Assembly (NCBI GenBank): GCA_022447185.1 | Contig: JAKVAY010000001.1 | Location: 1 to 64,000 of the forward strand | Source: Fuerstiella sp. | GTDB lineage: Bacteria > Planctomycetota > Planctomycetia > Planctomycetales > Planctomycetaceae | Direction of reading: 5' to 3' | Length of the DNA: 64,000 nucleotides | Shown: one piece after another, positions 28,320 to 37,149 of the stretch | How the letters are laid out: the number at the start of each line of letters is the position of its first letter | Position numbering within the stretch: the stretch's first letter is position 1 | Made by a program: the position numbers and the translations under genes | The notes under the pieces: generated by a model | What the model was told of the DNA's origin: nothing | The model's input: the letters and a program-made list of their open reading frames with translations, nothing else | The model's database searches: none

Positions 28320-29786
28320 ATGAATTCTCCCGAGCTGAACCATCGGATGGTCCGTCACGAGTGGTGGGTGTGGGCAACGCTCGTTTTGATCGGTCTTCTT
28401 GCATTCTGGCCGAGTGTTTGGTTCGATTTCGTTAACTGGGACGACCCTGCCTATGTCTGGAACAATGATCTGATCAAAAGCTGGTCACCATCCTCGCTCT
28501 ATGGAGTTGCAACGGAAACGGTCACGCGCAACTATGCTCCACTGACGATCGGCACATTGCTTATCGATCACACTTTATGGGGCATGCAGCCCAGCGGTTA
28601 CCATGCCACAAATGTGCTGTTGCACCTCGTCAACGGGATTCTGGTATTCATATTAACGTGTCAGCTGACCCGAAACCGCTTCGTCGGCTGGCTCACGGCC
28701 GCCCTCTTTCTGGTCCACCCGATACAAATTGAAACAGTCGCCTGGATATCATCCCGCAAGGGATTGTTATCGGCGACATTCATACTGGCAGCTTTAATCG
28801 TTCGGTTGAAACCAGTTAACCTGGCTACGACGACCGATACCAGTCCGAAACAGGATCTCTGGTACATCATCTGGCTGGCAGCAGCACTCCTTTCCAAGGC
28901 ACTGGCTGTTGTGGTTCCGCCAATTGTGCTGCTGTATGATGTATTGATCGCTCGCCGTAAGATCAGTGATGCGATGGCACGCCAGTTCATTCCCGGTTTG
29001 ATGAGCCTCATTTTGTTGTTCAGGACGATGGCAAGCCAGCACAGTGTACTGGGTGGGCTTCGCGGACATCTTGACCTGAGCCTTCTGCAGATACTTGCCG
29101 TCGACACCACTCTATTGTGGAAATACGTTGGCATGATGATCTGGCCGGCGAATTTGTGCGTCCTTTACGACCCTCCGACGTCCGGTATCGCTGCCGCGAT
29201 TGCTGTTTCCGGTGCTGGCTGGGTTGTTGTGGCAGCCGTGGTGTGGCGATTGAGGAACCGCAGTCCCGCACTGTTGTGGAGTTTGTCGTGCTTTCTGCTG
29301 TTGTTGCTGCCGGTGCTCAATTTCTTCCCCATCACAACATTGATGAACGATCGGTATTTGTATCTACCGTGCATTCTGTTCTTTGCTGTCGGAGCGACAG
29401 TGGTTCATCGTGTCCTCAGTGGGTCCGGGGAAAACGAGGACAGGCCGGTCAGTACCTTTATGGGAATTACTCGCTGGTCACTCAGTCTGGGACTCGTTGT
29501 GGCTGCTCTTCTGGCGACGACGCAGCATCTCCCTGTTTGGCGAAACTCATTCACGTTGTGGAACCATGCGATGACCCAGGTGCCGCAGTTGCCTGCTGTG
29601 AGAATGCAACTTGCGTTGACGTACCACGATAGCGGACAAAATCGTCAGGCCGTTGGTATTCTGCAGCAGGCATTGCTGGAGTGTCAGCCGGACGATTGCG
29701 ACAGAAAACGCATGGACGATGCAGTAGAACAGTGGCTTCAGGAATCACGCCTGCGGACTGCAGAAGCACCATTCCGGCATCAATAG
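28320..29786 (+). CDS. TMTC-like multi-span membrane protein with TPR-like C-terminus
   Basis: A 488-residue protein with about eight to ten membrane segments. Residues about 40-60 (FDFVNWDDPAYVWNN) and the FLVHPIQIETVAWISSRKG motif are the signature of the bacterial family related to TMTC O-mannosyltransferases (GT-C fold), often seen in planctomycetes. The Asp-rich first loop would hold the catalytic acid. The C-terminus has one TPR-like unit (LALTYHDSGQNRQAVGILQQAL). It may glycosylate exported proteins; this is inferred from the fold only. The start at 28320 follows AGGA at about 8 bases; a frame open to 28266 is also possible. Confidence 0.75.
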   Translation: MNSPELNHRMVRHEWWVWATLVLIGLLAFWPSVWFDFVNWDDPAYVWNNDLIKSWSPSSLYGVATETVTRNYAPLTIGTLLIDHTLWGMQPSGYHATNVLLHLVNGILVFILTCQLTRNRFVGWLTAALFLVHPIQIETVAWISSRKGLLSATFILAALIVRLKPVNLATTTDTSPKQDLWYIIWLAAALLSKALAVVVPPIVLLYDVLIARRKISDAMARQFIPGLMSLILLFRTMASQHSVLGGLRGHLDLSLLQILAVDTTLLWKYVGMMIWPANLCVLYDPPTSGIAAAIAVSGAGWVVVAAVVWRLRNRSPALLWSLSCFLLLLLPVLNFFPITTLMNDRYLYLPCILFFAVGATVVHRVLSGSGENEDRPVSTFMGITRWSLSLGLVVAALLATTQHLPVWRNSFTLWNHAMTQVPQLPAVRMQLALTYHDSGQNRQAVGILQQALLECQPDDCDRKRMDDAVEQWLQESRLRTAEAPFRHQ

Positions 29787-29831
29787 CTGTACAAGTCGAT
29801 GGGGCGTATTTGAGTCTGCTCAACGGCAGTA

Positions 29832-29866
29832 TGAAACAAGGCCGGTTTCCCAACGAAACCGGCCTT
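29832..29866 (-). terminator. Rho-independent terminator of the DUF1559 gene
   Basis: AAGGCCGGTTT (29838-29848), a 7-base loop and AAACCGGCCTT (29856-29866): an 11-bp perfect stem. On the minus strand it is followed by TTGTTTCAT. It lies 36 bases after the DUF1559 stop, and may also slow convergent transcription from the left. Confidence 0.8.
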
Positions 29867-29902
29867 GATCGTCCACACAATGCCACGGGAAAGCTGGTGC
29901 AC

Positions 29903-30907
29903 CTAAAATTCGCCAAGGACCTGACCGTCGTTTCTCGCTCCGAGATTCCGCCATGTGGTCAGGGCAATACCTTCGCTGAAGCTGCGGACCGAGCCGTCCA
30001 TCAGAAGGGATTGAACCATACCCCCGGTGTGATAACTGCGGGACGTCACTGCGGCAAACGTTGATGTCGCACAGGATTTGTCTTCCCGGCACGATGTATA
30101 GTCTCCATCCATGCCGTCCGCGCCTCCAGGCACAGTGACTTTCGAATTAGGTGGGAGCGTGGTGGTAAATCCAGTCTGGTGAACGCGTCCATCAACCCAT
30201 TCGGTGTGCCCGCTGTTCTTTTTGTTGCTTCCTCCCAAAGCAATTAACGCAGTAACCTCCGCACCTGTGTTCGGAATCGTGGCCGTGCCGTTGTCGCCAT
30301 CTCGGTTGTATGGTGTGTATGCTTTCACTTCTGAAAATCCAAGAGTGTTGCTCATGCCATCGGGGAAGTCGCGCGGGAGGAAGGCGTGATTGGTAGTGAA
30401 AGCCCCGTTCCCGGGTGTTTGGGCTGTGTTGTCCCAAACCTGCCATGTCCCACCGTTATAGCCATAGCTGACGGGATAATGGATGGGAACACCACCGGAA
30501 AGACGAGTCGTGTCCTGGAGTTCGGACGGACAGAGATACGTTGCAACTCTTTGAGTTGCGATACCCTGATTGGCCGCATCACCGTACGCCAGCGACAGGT
30601 CTGCTGTATTGTACAAATTAGCCTGTTCAAGGAATGGCATGATGCGTGCATGAACGGACCATTCCCCACCTGGCGTGTTGTCGTGGTTGATATCTGAGAC
30701 AAACGCTGGCGGAAATTTGGTATTCGCATCCAGATAATTGTGGAGTGCGAGTCCAATCTGTTTCAGGTTGTTTTTGCACTGGGTTCGGCGAGCTGCCTCA
30801 CGGGCCTGCTGCACCGCCGGCAGCAGCAGCGATATCAGGACTGCGATGATCGCAATGACTACTAAAAGTTCAATAAGGGTAAAACCCCGTCTTTTTGACA
30901 ATTGCAT
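29903..30907 (-). CDS. DUF1559 prepilin-like secreted protein
   Basis: A 334-residue planctomycete-type protein. The N-terminus is a type IV prepilin signal ([20 protein letters not shown]), with the processing Gly and methylated-Phe position intact, followed by the DUF1559 head ([26 protein letters not shown]). The C-terminal H-x-G motif ([19 protein letters not shown]) closes the domain. These proteins are expected at the cell surface as pseudopilins; the planctomycete genome has dozens. The start at 30907 gives the usual short leader. A clear terminator follows. Confidence 0.92.
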   Translation of the reverse strand: MQLSKRRGFTLIELLVVIAIIAVLISLLLPAVQQAREAARRTQCKNNLKQIGLALHNYLDANTKFPPAFVSDINHDNTPGGEWSVHARIMPFLEQANLYNTADLSLAYGDAANQGIATQRVATYLCPSELQDTTRLSGGVPIHYPVSYGYNGGTWQVWDNTAQTPGNGAFTTNHAFLPRDFPDGMSNTLGFSEVKAYTPYNRDGDNGTATIPNTGAEVTALIALGGSNKKNSGHTEWVDGRVHQTGFTTTLPPNSKVTVPGGADGMDGDYTSCREDKSCATSTFAAVTSRSYHTGGMVQSLLMDGSVRSFSEGIALTTWRNLGARNDGQVLGEF

Positions 30908-30956
30908 GAGTGAGCCTTCTGACTGAGCAAAGATCGTTGCTGGCTGACCCACTTAG

Positions 30957-30996
30957 GTTGGCTGGCATGAAAGAAAGTTGAGAAGACCCAGCCAAC
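30957..30996. repeat. 9-bp inverted repeat in the DUF1559 upstream region
   Basis: GTTGGCTGG (30957-30965) and CCAGCCAAC (30988-30996), loop 22 bases, some 50 bases before the DUF1559 start. It could be a leader hairpin or operator. The same region carries a near copy (GCTGGCTGACCCA) that could compete for pairing. Confidence 0.4.
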
Positions 30997-31082
30997 AATG
31001 TTGCGACTGAGTCTCAATGTCAGTATGGTGCCGGGGAATAATAAGTCACAAGGCTAAGTGCATGTTTTTGCCATGAATTCTT

Positions 31083-31101
31083 GCAATTTGAAATTATTCT
31101 C
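31083..31101. promoter_or_regulatory. Possible Fur box before hemP
   Basis: The 19 bases match 11 of 19 positions of the E. coli Fur consensus (GATAATGATAATCATTATC). It lies 40 bases before the hemP start. Since hemP genes are commonly iron-regulated, the place is right; the match alone is weak. Confidence 0.3.
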
Positions 31102-31141
31102 CTTAGCCGATCGCTACCTCATTTAAGACCAGGCAGGAAGA

Positions 31142-31303
31142 ATGTCCGACAGCAGGTCCGAAAAGCCGACGCCGAAAGGCACTGCTGCGCCTATCGCCTC
31201 GTCCACTTTGCTTCAGGGGCAAAGGCAGGTGTTAATCCAACACGACGGTGAAATTTATCGCTTAATAGTGACACGGAATAACAAGCTTTTGCTGCAAAAA
31301 TGA
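31142..31303 (+). CDS. hemP: Hemin uptake protein HemP family
   Basis: A 53-residue protein. The N-terminal half is variable and polar; the C-terminal half (RQVLIQHDGEIYRLIVTRNN followed by KLLLQK) is the HemP domain: a short beta-sheet unit with the LIxHxGxxYxLxxTRxxKLxLxK pattern. In proteobacteria HemP genes sit with haem-uptake operons and can act as regulators; here no uptake genes are adjacent. AGGAAG lies directly before the start. hemB is encoded 20 kb away. Function in planctomycetes is not known. Confidence 0.75.
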   Translation: MSDSRSEKPTPKGTAAPIASSTLLQGQRQVLIQHDGEIYRLIVTRNNKLLLQK

Positions 31304-31560
31304 GCTTCCAGGGTCCTTAACCGTATCGCTAATTCAAACGCTCTACCCCTGAGGCCCGTTGTCCGAAGCCCTGTGGCACTGTTGTCAGTTTGCCTTTGGA
31401 CACGCCCGTTTTGTAAGGCTCAAAGCGCGAACAGGATCACTGGGCGTATCGGAGTTGAGCTGTGAATTCACTGACTCTGCCTGGTCAATCCTTGTTCGCG
31501 GCGGGAAAATACACATGATGCAGGTACTCGCCATCCGTCCTCCATCAGAATGATGCCTCC
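31304..31560. other. trpB upstream region
   Basis: No leader peptide with Trp codons, T-box or clear attenuator is seen before trpB. No Shine-Dalgarno is visible at its ATG. Confidence 0.35.
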
Positions 31561-32778
31561 ATGGCAACCAGCCCTGTAAATTCTTTGACTTCTGTTCCCG
31601 ATGAACGTGGGCGGTTTGGTGAATTCGGGCGTCGGTACGTTCCTGAAACCCTCATGTATGCCCTGGATCAGTTGACGGAGGCTTGGAAGTCCGCAAAGAA
31701 TGATCCTGAATTCGATCGACAGTTCAAAGATTTGCTGCGCGATTATGTGGGTCGACCGAATCCACTGTACTTCGCGGAACGGTTGACTGATCGCTGTGGC
31801 GGGGCCCGAATTTACTTCAAACGGGAAGACCTGAACCTCACAGGCGCCCATAAGATCAACAACACAATTGGCCAGATCTTATTGACACAGCGTATGGGGA
31901 AGGGGCGAATCATTGCGGAAACCGGAGCAGGTCAACATGGTGTGGCAACCGCCACAGCTTGTGCCCGCTTTGGACTGCCCTGCGTTGTATACATGGGTGA
32001 GGAAGACGTTCGTCGGCAAAAGCTGAATGTGTTCAACATGCAGACGATGGGAGCCGAAGTTCGACCGGTCACGACGGGTTCGCGGACACTGGGAGACGCG
32101 GTTAACGAAGCCATGCGGGAATGGATGTCGTCCGTTCGAGACACTCATTACATTCTGGGGAGTGTGGTCGGCCCTCATCCGTTTCCGGCCATGGTTCGTG
32201 ATTTTCAGTCGGTCATTGGAATCGAAACGCGGCGACAGTGTCTTGAGCAGACAGGACGGCTTCCCGATGAAATCATCGCCTGCGTTGGCGGCGGATCGAA
32301 CTCTGCGGGTATGTTTTATCCGTTCGTGGATGACAAATCGGTTGTTCTGACCGGTGTCGAAGCCGGAGGCCGCGGTACGGATCCGGGTGATCATGCCAGT
32401 ACTCTGACCTCGGGACAGCCGGGGATTTTGCACGGCAGCTTCAGTTATGTTCTGCAGAACAGTGACGGCCAGACGCAGGATGTTCATTCGATTTCAGCTG
32501 GACTGGACTATCCAGGCGTCGGGCCGGAACACGCTTATTGGAAAGAGTCCGGTCGAGTCAGCTATACCAGTGTTTCCGATGATGAGGCACTTCAGGCGTT
32601 TCACATGATGGCCCGTACGGAAGGCATCCTGCCGGCGATTGAGTCGTCACATGCCATCGCGCATGTGCTCACTGTCGCGGCCCGGCGGAGTGCGGACGAC
32701 ATCGTGGTCGTCTGTCTGTCCGGGCGGGGTGACAAAGATGTGAATGAGGTGGCACGATTGTCGGGGCTGCAACTGTGA
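31561..32778 (+). CDS. trpB: Tryptophan synthase beta subunit
   Basis: A 405-residue PLP enzyme that joins indole and serine to tryptophan. PLP lysine is Lys98 in [13 protein letters not shown]; the [13 protein letters not shown] loop, the substrate loop and the glycine-rich PLP phosphate site [12 protein letters not shown] are intact. [14 protein letters not shown] is the usual N-terminus of the main TrpB1 type. The stop overlaps the slyX start by one base. No trpA is next to it, though they are usually paired. Confidence 0.97.
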   Translation: MATSPVNSLTSVPDERGRFGEFGRRYVPETLMYALDQLTEAWKSAKNDPEFDRQFKDLLRDYVGRPNPLYFAERLTDRCGGARIYFKREDLNLTGAHKINNTIGQILLTQRMGKGRIIAETGAGQHGVATATACARFGLPCVVYMGEEDVRRQKLNVFNMQTMGAEVRPVTTGSRTLGDAVNEAMREWMSSVRDTHYILGSVVGPHPFPAMVRDFQSVIGIETRRQCLEQTGRLPDEIIACVGGGSNSAGMFYPFVDDKSVVLTGVEAGGRGTDPGDHASTLTSGQPGILHGSFSYVLQNSDGQTQDVHSISAGLDYPGVGPEHAYWKESGRVSYTSVSDDEALQAFHMMARTEGILPAIESSHAIAHVLTVAARRSADDIVVVCLSGRGDKDVNEVARLSGLQL

Positions 32779-32990
32779 TGACTGACACAGAAGATCGCCA
32801 GGTGCGAATGGAAACCCTGTTGGCACACTTACAACAGGACATTGAGCAGATCAACGTTTCATTGACACTTCATCTTGAACGCATGCAGAAAACCGATCTG
32901 CGCATTGCACGCATTGAACGCGAACTTGAATTGATTCAGCAGCCAACTGAACGTCGAGATCCATTCCAGGAAAGACCACCACATTACTAA
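32778..32990 (+). CDS. slyX: SlyX-family small coiled-coil protein
   Basis: A 70-residue protein, almost entirely coiled coil (LQQDIEQINVSLTLHLERMQ ... IARIERELELIQQ) and ending PPHY, the C-terminal signature of SlyX. SlyX function is not known; it is a conserved small cytoplasmic protein. The TGATG overlap with trpB suggests translational coupling. A GTG at 32775 is an alternative start. Confidence 0.85.
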   Translation: MTDTEDRQVRMETLLAHLQQDIEQINVSLTLHLERMQKTDLRIARIERELELIQQPTERRDPFQERPPHY

Positions 32991-33560
32991 GTCATCTTGC
33001 GGTATGAGGCAGCAGTCATCGTTCTAACAGGACTCCCATTTCCGGTGGTTTGTACACGAATCATCTTATGAATTCGTTTGCTATTGCCCTTGTTGATCTG
33101 AGCAGTCTATTGGCAGTCGCGGGTTTTTGGCCGGAGCTGCATACCCAGACCGGACAGATCATTTGTCATCACTGCCAGTGAACCTGATTTGTAGTTCGCA
33201 GTGAGCTCCACGTGTCGCCGGACTGCAATTTGGCAGCAGCACCGGGCGGTGTTCGTGTGGTTTCCGGTAGCGGGTGGATGCCGGTACAACGGAAGACAAT
33301 CCGCTCGAACTGCTTCCGGTCTATCTTACGTCACCGTGTAGATACGCGATTGAGGCGATCGACAGATAGTGCACGTAACACAGAACTCTCACTCGAAGAA
33401 ATTTGTGTGTATCGCGATTTGCAGGTTCGATGAGTGTGACCAGTGCGTTTGAAGACCATACCGAAGTGTGCGGGTTTGCTACATGTACCGGAGCTGATTG
33501 ACACATGGACTGTGTGGGCGTCCATTCGTGCAGGAAGCTCGGCGATCATTGAGGATCACA
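32991..33560. other. Gene-poor region, left part
   Basis: No family-like frame on either strand. A 37-codon plus frame at 33068 (ending CHHCQ) has no support. Several short minus frames look like shadows. The whole gap from slyX to the Rieske gene is about 1.16 kb, the longest in the window. Confidence 0.4.
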
Positions 33561-33565
33561 GGTAA

Positions 33566-33593
33566 TCGAAAGCATTTTCAAAAAATTTATAAG
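33566..33593 (+). promoter_or_regulatory. Putative promoter of the structured RNA
   Basis: TCGAAA (33566-33571, 4 of 6 to TTGACA), a 16-base spacer and TATAAG (33588-33593) in an AT-rich stretch unlike its surroundings. Transcription would start about 33600. Confidence 0.45.
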
Positions 33594-33599
33594 AAACAG

Positions 33600-33895
33600 G
33601 CAATTCTGTTGTAGCCCAACAAAAAACCTGGACCATTGAAAATCGGGCCTGAATATTGGTACGAAACGTGCCAATGGATCTGATCAGTCAGGCAACAAAG
33701 TGCCTGACATTATTCACCGCTGGAATTTATTCGGCGGTCATTTTCCCGTCTTCGTGGTTTCCGACTTCGAGATTGCCAGGGGGCGGTGCTCGCAACTATT
33801 TTCATAGGGAGATTAGTTGACTGTTCTCCTGAGTATCTGTTCTTGCGAGCCTGATTCTGTGGGTTCCACCATCTTGTTGGTGGAACCCTTTTTTG
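33600..33895 (+). ncRNA. Candidate structured non-coding RNA of unknown family
   Basis: About 295 bases with no convincing reading frame but a chain of hairpins: ATTGGTACG/CGTGCCAAT (33655-33675, loop AAA), TCAGGCA/TGCCTGA (33688-33707), ACCGC/GCGGT (33716-33738), and GCTCGCAA/TTGCGAGC (33788-33850) enclosing an inner GGAGA/TCTCC. A strong terminator hairpin follows. A promoter-like sequence lies just upstream. I do not see the conserved cores of RNase P RNA, tmRNA or SRP RNA, nor a typical 6S layout. Its left end is inferred. It may instead be a long leader of the Rieske operon 260 bases downstream, but the terminator argues for an independent RNA. Confidence 0.6.
33861..33894 (+). terminator. 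Strong rho-independent terminator
   Basis: GGGTTCCACCA (33861-33871), loop TCTTGT, TGGTGGAACCC (33878-33888), then six Ts. An 11-bp perfect stem with U-run on the plus strand; no coding gene ends just before it, which points to the RNA candidate. Confidence 0.9.
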
Positions 33896-34154
33896 TGCGC
33901 CGTCAAACAGTGTGCCCTGCCCCTGCTTGCCGACTGCCACAGAATCATCGTTTGTAAGTGAGGATCAGAGTGAACAAGTCCTCACTGAAATTCACCTGAA
34001 GCCGGATCGACCGTGATTCACGCAGATGATCAGCTAACGTTAATACAACTGTTCGCTTGTGATTCGTCAGGGAAGCCATTCAAATGGTCGCCCTGCCCCA
34101 ATTCATCCTTCTCTTGTTCTGTAAGATGTCCTGTCTTTACGCTTGAGCTTCACT
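33896..34154. other. Rieske operon upstream region
   Basis: Some 260 bases between the terminator and the Rieske start. The operon promoter should be here; I cannot assign it with confidence. Confidence 0.3.
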
Positions 34155-34721
34155 ATGTCTTCAGATGAACCCACTTTGCCTGAATCAACTGTCGAAGCGA
34201 CCCCGCAGAGCCGTCGCACCGTCGTACAGACTTTGACCGGATTTTTGGGACTATTGCTGAACGCGATTCCGATTACGCTGGGCGGTATATTTTTTTTGGA
34301 CCCGTTATTTCGCCGGCGCAAAGGAGATGAATTCATCCCACTCAGTATTACTAGTGATGCGATTCCGACTGATGGAACACCTGTCGCCGTGACTGTGATC
34401 GCGGATCAGTCGGATGCGTGGAATTTGTACAAAGATGTGCCCATCGGCAGCATCTGGGTGAGGCGAAAAAATGATGGCAGGCTGGTCGCCTTTAACTCAA
34501 CCTGTCCGCACCTTGGTTGTTCTGTCGATTATCGAGCCAGCAACAATGACTTCTATTGCCCATGCCATACCAGTGCCTTTGATCTGGATGGTGGTAAGAA
34601 AAATGTGATTCCTCCGCGAGGGATGGACGAACTCGACATCCGTACGGATGATTCGGGGCAGCAGTTGCTGGTGAACTACCAGGAATTCCTCGGTGGTACC
34701 GAAGAGAAGAAACCGATCTGA
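34155..34721 (+). CDS. Rieske [2Fe-2S] protein of a cytochrome bc complex
   Basis: A 188-residue subunit that takes electrons from quinol in a cytochrome bc1/b6f-type complex. A twin-arginine-like start (QSRRTVVQTL, Arg20-Arg21) precedes one membrane segment (about residues 28-50). The cluster ligands are CPHLGC (Cys117, His119) and CPCH (Cys135, His138), with the disulfide cysteines Cys122 and Cys137. It is followed by the cytochrome b-c gene in an operon. An in-frame TTG at 34143 is less likely than the ATG at 34155. Confidence 0.93.
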   Translation: MSSDEPTLPESTVEATPQSRRTVVQTLTGFLGLLLNAIPITLGGIFFLDPLFRRRKGDEFIPLSITSDAIPTDGTPVAVTVIADQSDAWNLYKDVPIGSIWVRRKNDGRLVAFNSTCPHLGCSVDYRASNNDFYCPCHTSAFDLDGGKKNVIPPRGMDELDIRTDDSGQQLLVNYQEFLGGTEEKKPI

Positions 34722-34853
34722 GGCACGGGCCTGTTGGCAAACCTGTGTTTGTGGATTTGATCCACGCTGAACATTCCATCATTAAAGACGCAGCGGAACG
34801 TGGCCGGAGTCTAATACACGACAGCAGCGAGTGCCGAGGGAGACGATAGCTTG

Positions 34854-36833
34854 ATGACACCTCTGATGACGTGGCTGGATGACCGGACTGGATTTCGATC
34901 CGTGATGCATGAAGCGCTCTATGAACGAGTTCCTGGAGGAGCTCGCTGGAGGTATGTGTGGGGCAGTACGCTGGTCTTTGTGTTTATGCTGCAGGTGATT
35001 ACCGGGTTCATGCTGTGGATGTTCTACAGTCCCAACACCCGTGGCGCCTGGGAGAGTGTTTACTACATTCAGCACGAAGTGTATCTGGGAGATATTGTCC
35101 GGGGACTGCACCACTATGCCGCTCAGGCGATGGTTGTTCTGATCGGTATTCATCTGATACAGGTGGTCATTGACGGGGCGTACCGTGCGCCGCGGGAAAT
35201 CAATTTCTGGCTGGGCATTATTCTGCTGAACATCGTGTTGGGTTTGTCACTCACCGGTTACCTGCTTCCTTGGGACCAAAAGGGGTATTACGCCACAAGA
35301 GTGACGACCAACATTGTCAGCTCAGCGCCTGTCATCGGTCCGGCGGCCCAGATTCTGGCACAGGGCGGACCACAGTACGGGCATTTGACGTTGACGCGAT
35401 TCTTTGCCATGCATGCGGGGATTCTGCCGACATTGCTTGTCGCCTTTCTGGCGCTACACATTTATTGTTTCCGTCGGCAGGGACTGAAGGTAGCTGATGA
35501 AAACCATGCTCCGGAAACCACCTTCTGGCCGGATCAGGTATTGAAAGATGCTGTAGCCTGTCTGGGTGTTCTGGCCGTGTTACTGTTGTTTGCCGTCTTT
35601 CGCGGAGCTGAACTTGGTGCTCCGGCAGACCCAGTTGTCAAATTCGATGCGGCTCGTCCGGAATGGTATTACCTGTTTCTGTTTCGGTTCCTGCGCTTTC
35701 ATGCGGTCGAGTCTCTGGGAGTTACATTTGGTGCGATTATTGTTCCTGGTGTTATCATGGGCATTCTGGCAGCAATGCCATTGACTGCAAAATTTCTGGG
35801 AGAATCCGGTCATCGTATCAACAAGGTATTCACCTGGGGCATGACGGCCGTGATTGTGGCGCTGACAGCACTGGCAATCGTTGAAGATCAGGCGGATGTC
35901 AATCACCAGTCAGCGATTGCTGAAGCGGCACGCGAAGCACATCGAGCACACGAGCTGGCCTCAGGCCCCGACGGGATACCTGCAGGCGGTGCTATGGAGA
36001 TGATGCGAAATGATCCGTTTGCACAGGGACCCCGTTTATTCGCGAAGCACTGCGCGTCCTGCCACCGTTGGAACGGGCATAACGGCCGCGGCGTGATCGT
36101 GCTGGATCGACGGGAAGACGAAAAGCCGGGTGGAGGATCGTACGATCCAAAGCGATTTAAGTCGTATACAGCTGTCCCCACAGCAGCCGACCTTGGAAAT
36201 TTCGGTACACGTGACTGGATGCGCGGCGTGATCCTGGACTATTCAGAGCACTTCGCCTGGTTAAAGAATGCGCAATGGTACACGGACAGTGACGATGATC
36301 GACTGGATCCCGATGTCTCAGAAATGGCTGAGTGGTCAGGAGACAATGATGCGTTGACTGCTCCGGAGAACGTTGCTGATGTTGACGCTGTCATTGAGTT
36401 TCTTGTCGCCGAAACCGGGCGCGAAGACTTGGCCCTCGATACTGAAAAAGTTGCTCGTGGCAGGGCGATCGCAGTCGATGGTGACTGGAGTCTCGAATCG
36501 TGTGCGACCTGCCACGGAACGATCGGGCAGGATTTTGTCGCTGTCGATACGGACGACACCTATGGGTATCCAACCCTGGCAAAATATGGATCAGCATCCT
36601 GGTTGAAAGATTTCATTCGTAACCCGGACGCTGAGCGGCATTATGGGGCCAAAAACCGGATGCCGGCATATAGCGCCGAGAAACTGGGAGACGCGGAACT
36701 GGACCTGTTGGTCCGTTGGATCACTCACGACTATCCCGAAAGCCGTGTTGAAGATTATCCTGGGATGCTGGACCGACTGAGACAAGTCCTTGAGTCGGAA
36801 GAATCCGGGTCGCCCGTGGTTTCTGATCAGTAA
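34854..36833 (+). CDS. Cytochrome b fused to a diheme cytochrome c
   Basis: A 659-residue fusion. Residues 1-205 are a b6-like cytochrome b with haem histidines His86/His100 and His187/His202; the 15-residue step of the second pair is the b6 type. Residues about 225-345 are the subunit IV part with PEWY (269-272). From about 390 follow two c-type haem sites: CASCH (400-404) and CATCH (550-554). So quinol oxidation and two c-type electron carriers are in one chain, with the Rieske protein encoded 130 bases upstream. GAGGGAG lies 12 bases before ATG (9 before an in-frame TTG at 34851). It should reside in the inner membrane and pump protons by the Q cycle. Confidence 0.93.
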   Translation: MTPLMTWLDDRTGFRSVMHEALYERVPGGARWRYVWGSTLVFVFMLQVITGFMLWMFYSPNTRGAWESVYYIQHEVYLGDIVRGLHHYAAQAMVVLIGIHLIQVVIDGAYRAPREINFWLGIILLNIVLGLSLTGYLLPWDQKGYYATRVTTNIVSSAPVIGPAAQILAQGGPQYGHLTLTRFFAMHAGILPTLLVAFLALHIYCFRRQGLKVADENHAPETTFWPDQVLKDAVACLGVLAVLLLFAVFRGAELGAPADPVVKFDAARPEWYYLFLFRFLRFHAVESLGVTFGAIIVPGVIMGILAAMPLTAKFLGESGHRINKVFTWGMTAVIVALTALAIVEDQADVNHQSAIAEAAREAHRAHELASGPDGIPAGGAMEMMRNDPFAQGPRLFAKHCASCHRWNGHNGRGVIVLDRREDEKPGGGSYDPKRFKSYTAVPTAADLGNFGTRDWMRGVILDYSEHFAWLKNAQWYTDSDDDRLDPDVSEMAEWSGDNDALTAPENVADVDAVIEFLVAETGREDLALDTEKVARGRAIAVDGDWSLESCATCHGTIGQDFVAVDTDDTYGYPTLAKYGSASWLKDFIRNPDAERHYGAKNRMPAYSAEKLGDAELDLLVRWITHDYPESRVEDYPGMLDRLRQVLESEESGSPVVSDQ

Positions 36834-37149
36834 AACCAGTGATTGGGTGATTCAGGCGGATTTCCCTCGCCATACAATCAGGTTGATCCGCATATCCAAG
36901 TACTTCAGCTGGCACTGGTTACGGATTCGGGATGTCGTGGACTTTTGACTGAATTGCCATTGCCCGGATATCAGTCCTTTGTCAGAGTGGAGGCGTACGT
37001 CGCACGTCATAGAGTAATGGGTGTCCCGATCGCCCGGACCTGACCAGTTGACGTATCGGCAACTCTGCCAACGGCGGTCTGATTTCGCCCCCTCAAACAT
37101 CCCGACTGCCCGATTTCAGGAACACCGACTTACGGCTGGAACTGATCGT
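36834..37149. other. Intergenic region before the kinase gene
   Basis: About 315 bases without a recognised gene, terminator or known RNA. The kinase frame is open upstream to 37021, so part of this may be coding if a GTG there is used. Confidence 0.35.

Noticed and set aside
33068-33181. 37-codon plus frame ending CHHCQ
   Set aside because: Too short, no ribosome site and no family; left as non-coding.
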